From: an uncultured Collinsella sp.
Lineage (GTDB): Bacteria; Actinomycetota; Coriobacteriia; Coriobacteriales; Coriobacteriaceae
Reading direction: 5' to 3'
DNA length: 16,818 nt
Assembly: GCA_902470835.1 (NCBI GenBank)
Contig: CABRHR010000041.1
Coordinates: 1-16,818 of the forward strand
Shown here: positions 13,432 through 16,818 of the stretch, piece by piece
How positions within the stretch are numbered: the stretch's first letter is position 1
How the letters are laid out: each line of letters opens with the position of its first letter
Translations under genes and position numbers: made by a program
The notes under the pieces: model-generated
Seen by the model: the letters and a program-made list of their open reading frames with translations, nothing else
The model's database searches: none
Told to the model about the DNA's origin: nothing

Positions 13432-15390
13432 ATGGCGATTCGGACGATGGGGCCGAGCGGACAATACGAGACTGGATTGGATGCTGCCGGTGCGGCGCTA
13501 CCCGAGCTGCTGGCGCCGGCGGGCGGGCTCGACCAGATGCTTGCGGCCATCGCCGCGGGTGCCGATGCCATCTATGCGGGGTTGGGCGGCTTTAACGCCC
13601 GCGTGAGCGCCCATGGCTTTACGGATGATGAGTTTGCGCGCGGCTGCGCCGTGGCGCATGCCCATGACGTGCGTGTGTACGTGACGCTCAACGTGTTCGT
13701 GTTTGACGATGAGTTGTCCGACGCGGTGGTGTTGGGAGCTCATGCACTGGAGCTGGGCGCCGATGCTCTGATTGTCGCCGATGCCGGGTTGGCCTGCGCG
13801 CTTCGCGCGGCGATTCCCGGGGTCGAGATTCACCTGTCCACGCAGGCGGGCGCTCATAGCGAGGGTGCCGTGCGGCTTGCCGCCGACGAGCTGGGGGTCG
13901 AGCGTGTGACGACGGCACGCGAGCTGACGGTCGACGAGATTGCGGCGCTATGTGCCACGGGCGTGCCCATCGAGGTATTCTGCCACGGTGCGATTTGCAT
14001 CGGCTATTCGGGGGCGTGCGAGTTCTCGGCCCTGCGGCGTGGGCGCTCGGCGATGCGCGGCGACTGCACACAGCCGTGCCGTCTGGCGTACGACCTAGTG
14101 GACGAGGCGGGGCAGAGTGTTGTTGCTGTCGAGGGAGATCGCCTGCTGTGCCCGCGCGACTATCTGGGTATTGCGCATCTGCCCGAGCTTGTAGATGCCG
14201 GCGTGGCGTCGCTCAAGATCGAGGGGCGCATGAAGAACCCCGATTACGTATTCAACGTGGTGCGGGTGTGGCGCCGGGCACTCGATATGCTGTGCGACGG
14301 CGCGTGGGACCCCGGTGCCGTGGAAGAGCTTGAGCGCGAGCTGGGAAGGTCGTTTAACCGTGGGTTTACCGATGCGTACCTGCGAGGGCGTTCGGGTGCC
14401 GAGCTGATGAGCTTTGAGCGCGCAATTAACCAGGGCGTGCGCGTGGGGCGCTTGGTCGCTGTGGGCCACGAAGAGGTGACCGTTGAGTTCGACGCCGCCG
14501 TGGCGGCGGGTGACACGCTCGAGATTCGGTTCTATCCGGGTGTCGACGCGCGTCCCGATGTGCCCAAGCGCTGGCCGCAGGTGCCCTGCCCGGTGGATGC
14601 CGCAGCGGGGAAGCGCGTCGTCGTGCATTGCAAGCGTAAGGTGGACACGGGCTGCGAGGTGTACCTGATTCGCAGCGCCGGCGTGTTGGATCAGACGGCG
14701 GCGGTGTTGGAGCGCATGCGGGCCGAGGCGGATGCGATTGCGCCCGTTGCACGTGCCGTTGAGGTACTGCCCTTTGAGGACGTTGCGGTGGATGGCGGTG
14801 CGTCGACGGAGTTGGTGGGGTGCGCGGTTCCCGCTCGCATGGTTTTTGCTTGGCAGCTGATGGATGCCGACCCGCGCGGAGAACTCGATTTGTCCGACGC
14901 CGTTGTGGTGCTTGACGAGGTGTACCGCACAGGTGACGCTGACCGGACCCGCTCACTGATGCAGCGTGCCGGGCGCGTCGTCTGCCGCAACTTGGGACAG
15001 GTGGTGATCGCTCGCGAGCTGGGCGTGACGTTTGACGTGGCGGCGCCGGTGTTCTGCGCGAATCGGGCCACGCTTACCTGGCTGCGCGGACTCGGTGCGG
15101 GGCGGGTGTACTTGCCGGCCGAGTTGCTCGGCAATGATGCGGAGCGTATTGCCGAACTGGCTGCTGAACCCGGCGTCTTGGGTCCGGTCGACGCCGACCG
15201 TCCCGAGCTTATGGTGTGCGAGCACTGCCTGCTGACCGCCGAGGGCGTCTGCGCCACCGATGCGACGGGACAGGTCCGTTGCCGCGACTGCTTGCGTCGT
15301 CGGCAGGTACGCTATCTGGTCGAGCGTGACGGTACGCGTCTGCCAGTTGCCATTGACGCATGCGGCAGGACGAGGATTTTCCTGTCGTAG
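13432..15390 (+). CDS. U32 'peptidase' family protein, long form (RlhA/TrhP-like)
   Basis: A 652-residue protein. The N-terminal TIM-barrel-like half starts PELLAPAGGLDQMLAAIAAGADAIYAG (24-50). The U32 signature is EVFCHGAICIGYSGACEFS (181-199). Cys189, Cys196, Cys212/Cys216 and Cys240 fit the Fe-S ligand set seen in TrhP, RlhA and UbiU/V. LKIEGRMKNPDYV (261-273) is another family block. The C-terminal part has C596-x2-C599-x7-C607-x9-C617-x2-C620, then a VERDGTRLPVAID block common to U32 proteins. The length is close to E. coli RlhA (23S rRNA hydroxylation), so an RNA-modification role is likelier than proteolysis. The start is ATG 13432, 7 nt after TAAGGAG; ATG 13405 lies before that site. 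Confidence 0.9.
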   Translation: MAIRTMGPSGQYETGLDAAGAALPELLAPAGGLDQMLAAIAAGADAIYAGLGGFNARVSAHGFTDDEFARGCAVAHAHDVRVYVTLNVFVFDDELSDAVVLGAHALELGADALIVADAGLACALRAAIPGVEIHLSTQAGAHSEGAVRLAADELGVERVTTARELTVDEIAALCATGVPIEVFCHGAICIGYSGACEFSALRRGRSAMRGDCTQPCRLAYDLVDEAGQSVVAVEGDRLLCPRDYLGIAHLPELVDAGVASLKIEGRMKNPDYVFNVVRVWRRALDMLCDGAWDPGAVEELERELGRSFNRGFTDAYLRGRSGAELMSFERAINQGVRVGRLVAVGHEEVTVEFDAAVAAGDTLEIRFYPGVDARPDVPKRWPQVPCPVDAAAGKRVVVHCKRKVDTGCEVYLIRSAGVLDQTAAVLERMRAEADAIAPVARAVEVLPFEDVAVDGGASTELVGCAVPARMVFAWQLMDADPRGELDLSDAVVVLDEVYRTGDADRTRSLMQRAGRVVCRNLGQVVIARELGVTFDVAAPVFCANRATLTWLRGLGAGRVYLPAELLGNDAERIAELAAEPGVLGPVDADRPELMVCEHCLLTAEGVCATDATGQVRCRDCLRRRQVRYLVERDGTRLPVAIDACGRTRIFLS

Positions 15391-15412
15391 GTGCCGCGTC
15401 GCGTCAGTTTGT

Positions 15413-15418
15413 TATCAT
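15413..15418 (+). promoter_or_regulatory. Possible -10 element for tyrS
   Basis: TATCAT matches TATAAT at 5 of 6 positions within the palindrome TTATCATAA. It lies 69 nt before the tyrS start in the 96-bp gap after the U32 gene. No recognisable -35 lies 16-18 bp upstream, so the call is weak. Confidence 0.3.
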
Positions 15419-15438
15419 AAGAGAGTTTATGGACTTCC

Positions 15439-15465
15439 AGCACCGCCGTTTTCGGCGAGGGTGCT
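15439..15465 (+). other. Hairpin in the tyrS 5' leader
   Basis: AGCACC (15439-15444) pairs with GGTGCT (15460-15465), and GCCG (15445-15448) with CGGC (15453-15456), around a TTTT loop, leaving a GAG bulge. The 10-bp stem ends 7 nt before the AAAGGAGGA Shine-Dalgarno and could influence ribosome access. It lacks T-box motifs and a T-run. Confidence 0.6.
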
Positions 15466-15486
15466 ATAGCAAAAGGAGGATACCCA

Positions 15487-16698
15487 ATGCTGTCTGTTGA
15501 CGAGCAAATGCGTATCATCACCTCGGGCGCCGCGCAGATCGTTCCCGAGGCCGACCTTCGCAAGAAGCTTGAGAAGGGCGAGCCCCTCAACATCAAGCTC
15601 GGCGTCGACCCCACCAGCCCCGACCTGCACCTGGGCCACGCCGTGCCGCTGCGCAAGATGCGTCAGTTCCAGGACCTGGGCCACAACGTCACCCTCATCA
15701 TCGGCAACGGCACCGCGCTGATCGGCGACCCCTCGGGCAAGAACTCCACGCGTCCGCAGCTTTCGCAGGAGCAGATCGAGGCCAATGCCGAGACCTACGT
15801 GAGCCAGGCCATGAAGATCCTGGATCCCGAGAAGACCACCATCGTGCACAACGGTGACTGGATCCTTTCGATGGACCTGGCCGGCCTGCTGCAGGTATGC
15901 TCCAAGTTCACCGTCGCCCGCATCCTTGAGCGCGACGACTTTACTAAGCGCTACCAGTCTCAGACGCCGATCGCCCTGCACGAGTTCCTGTACCCCGTGA
16001 TGCAGGCCTTCGACTCCGTTCAGATCAAGGCCGATGTGGAGATGGGCGGCACCGACCAGCTCTTCAACCTGCTCGCTGGTCGCGAGCTCATGGAGAAGAT
16101 GGGCATGGAGCCCCAGGTCGCGCTCACCATGCCGCTGCTCGAGGGCACCGATGGCGTGCGCAAGATGTCCAAGTCCTACGGCAACTACATCGGCCTGACC
16201 GACGCCCCCAAGGATATGTTCGGCAAGACCATGTCCATCCCCGACGAGATGATCGGCAAGTACTACCGCCTGGCGAGCTCGCTCACCCCGGCCGAGGTCG
16301 ACAAGATCGACGCCGCCCTGGCCGATGGTTCTGCCGACCCCTACGAGCTCAAGCGCGCTCTGGGCCGCGACCTGTGCGACACCTACCACGGCGCCGGTGC
16401 CGGCGACGAGGCTCAGGCCGAGTTCGACCGCGTGTTCAAGGAGGGCCAGCTCGCCGACTTCCCCGAGAAGCACGTTGAGCTGACTGTTAACGACGAGGGC
16501 CAGATCTACCTCGCCGGCCTGCTCAAGGACTTGGGTCTTTCGGCGAGCGCCGGCCAGGCTCGTCGCGATATCGACGGCGGCGGTGTCAAGATCAACGGCA
16601 AGGCCGTGGCTCCCAAGAGCTATAACATCGATCCCAGCGCCCTCAAGCTGGGCGACACCCTCTCCGTAGGCAAGCGCAAGGGCTTTAAGTTGGTCTAG
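15487..16698 (+). CDS. tyrS: Tyrosyl-tRNA synthetase
   Basis: Class I aminoacyl-tRNA synthetase that charges tRNA-Tyr in the cytoplasm. It is 403 residues long. The HIGH motif reads HLGH (48-51) in LGVDPTSPDLHLGHAVPL, and KMSKS is at 226-230. IIGNGTALIGDPSGK (71-85), EFLYPVMQAFDSV and EMGGTDQLFN (185-194) form the tyrosine/ATP pocket. A C-terminal S4 RNA-binding domain (340-403) binds tRNA. The overall type resembles the TyrZ-like group more than E. coli TyrS; this is a judgement by eye. It has an excellent Shine-Dalgarno (AAAGGAGGA, 15472-15480) and its own terminator. Confidence 0.98.
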   Translation: MLSVDEQMRIITSGAAQIVPEADLRKKLEKGEPLNIKLGVDPTSPDLHLGHAVPLRKMRQFQDLGHNVTLIIGNGTALIGDPSGKNSTRPQLSQEQIEANAETYVSQAMKILDPEKTTIVHNGDWILSMDLAGLLQVCSKFTVARILERDDFTKRYQSQTPIALHEFLYPVMQAFDSVQIKADVEMGGTDQLFNLLAGRELMEKMGMEPQVALTMPLLEGTDGVRKMSKSYGNYIGLTDAPKDMFGKTMSIPDEMIGKYYRLASSLTPAEVDKIDAALADGSADPYELKRALGRDLCDTYHGAGAGDEAQAEFDRVFKEGQLADFPEKHVELTVNDEGQIYLAGLLKDLGLSASAGQARRDIDGGGVKINGKAVAPKSYNIDPSALKLGDTLSVGKRKGFKLV

Positions 16699-16727
16699 CA
16701 AGTAGGTCAACCTAACATGTGCAATAG

Positions 16728-16761
16728 GGCCGCAGCCGGGATTCCCGGCCGCGGCCTTTTT
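16728..16761 (+). terminator. Intrinsic terminator of tyrS
   Basis: GGCCGC-A-GCCGGG (16728-16740), loop ATT, CCCGGC-C-GCGGCC (16744-16756): a 12-bp GC-rich stem with one A-C mismatch, followed by TTTTT (16757-16761), 29 nt after the stop. Confidence 0.92.
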
Positions 16762-16767
16762 GATTCA

Positions 16768-16800
16768 AGACTTTAGTCTGCTGGCCGCGCAGCGGCCAGC
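16768..16800. repeat. Two adjacent palindromes at the window end
   Basis: AGACTTTAGTCT (16768-16779) is a perfect 12-bp palindrome. GCTGGCCGC-GCA-GCGGCCAGC (16780-16800) is a perfect 9-bp stem with a 3-nt loop, followed by TTTAAA. They abut and lie just past the tyrS terminator. They could be a backup terminator or part of the next gene's upstream region, which is cut off here. Confidence 0.55.
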
Positions 16801-16818
16801 TTTAAACCACCCGCTACG

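Noticed and set aside
15391..15486. T-box riboswitch before tyrS
   Set aside because: The gap is only 96 bp and lacks the conserved T-box sequence and specifier stem.
15429..15500. 23-codon upstream ORF (MDFQHRRF...) overlapping the tyrS start as a leader peptide
   Set aside because: It has only one Tyr codon, a poorly spaced purine run as ribosome site, and its apparent coding overlaps the hairpin and Shine-Dalgarno of tyrS.
15427..16710. 427-codon minus-strand frame opposite tyrS
   Set aside because: Same antisense-shadow composition and it exactly covers tyrS, whose motifs are complete.

Overview
The window looks like the left end of an assembled contig from a high-GC Gram-positive bacterium. 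The organism is most likely an actinobacterium of the class Coriobacteriia, close to Collinsella. That placement is inferred from the GC- and C-ending codon bias, from a contiguous spc-alpha ribosomal gene order that includes rpsD, and from protein sequence character. No database search was possible. The first 37 bases are not genomic: they are leftover Illumina Nextera adapter fused to an internal codon of rplF.

Region 1 (38-8250, all +) is the distal spc operon plus the alpha operon: rplF (partial), rplR, rpsE, rpmD, rplO, secY, adk, map, infA, rpmJ, rpsM, rpsK, rpsD, rpoA, rplQ. It encodes ribosomal proteins, the Sec translocon channel, adenylate kinase, methionine aminopeptidase, initiation factor IF-1 and the RNA polymerase alpha subunit. 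Spacing is tight: secY overlaps rplO by 7 nt and map overlaps adk by 4 nt. A clean intrinsic terminator follows rplQ. A sigma70-like promoter lies across the rplQ stop and runs into that terminator, and could start truA transcription. The map-infA gap (98 bp) and infA-rpmJ gap (150 bp) are the only sizeable breaks, and the latter can fold into a long stem.

Region 2 (8286-10964, +) holds truA (tRNA pseudouridine synthase), an orphan GT2-type glycosyltransferase-like protein with an altered DxD motif, and argR (arginine repressor) with its terminator. The 132 bp before argR contain a perfect 13-bp-arm inverted repeat and a separate 15-bp palindrome, both good operator candidates.

Region 3 (11006-13269, -) is one class A penicillin-binding protein with a Thr/Gly/Pro-rich low-complexity tail. 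It ends in its own terminator, convergent with that of argR.

Region 4 (13432-16818, +) holds a long U32 'peptidase' family protein, probably an RNA-hydroxylation type Fe-S protein, divergent from the PBP gene. It is followed by tyrS (tyrosyl-tRNA synthetase), a strong terminator, and two further palindromes at the window end.

No stretch longer than about 165 bp lacks a gene. I found no tRNA, rRNA, CRISPR array, insertion sequence or phage gene. This is core housekeeping sequence, and I do not see a novel multi-gene system in it. The items most worth checking are the regulatory and RNA-structure candidates, the orphan glycosyltransferase and the adapter artefact.
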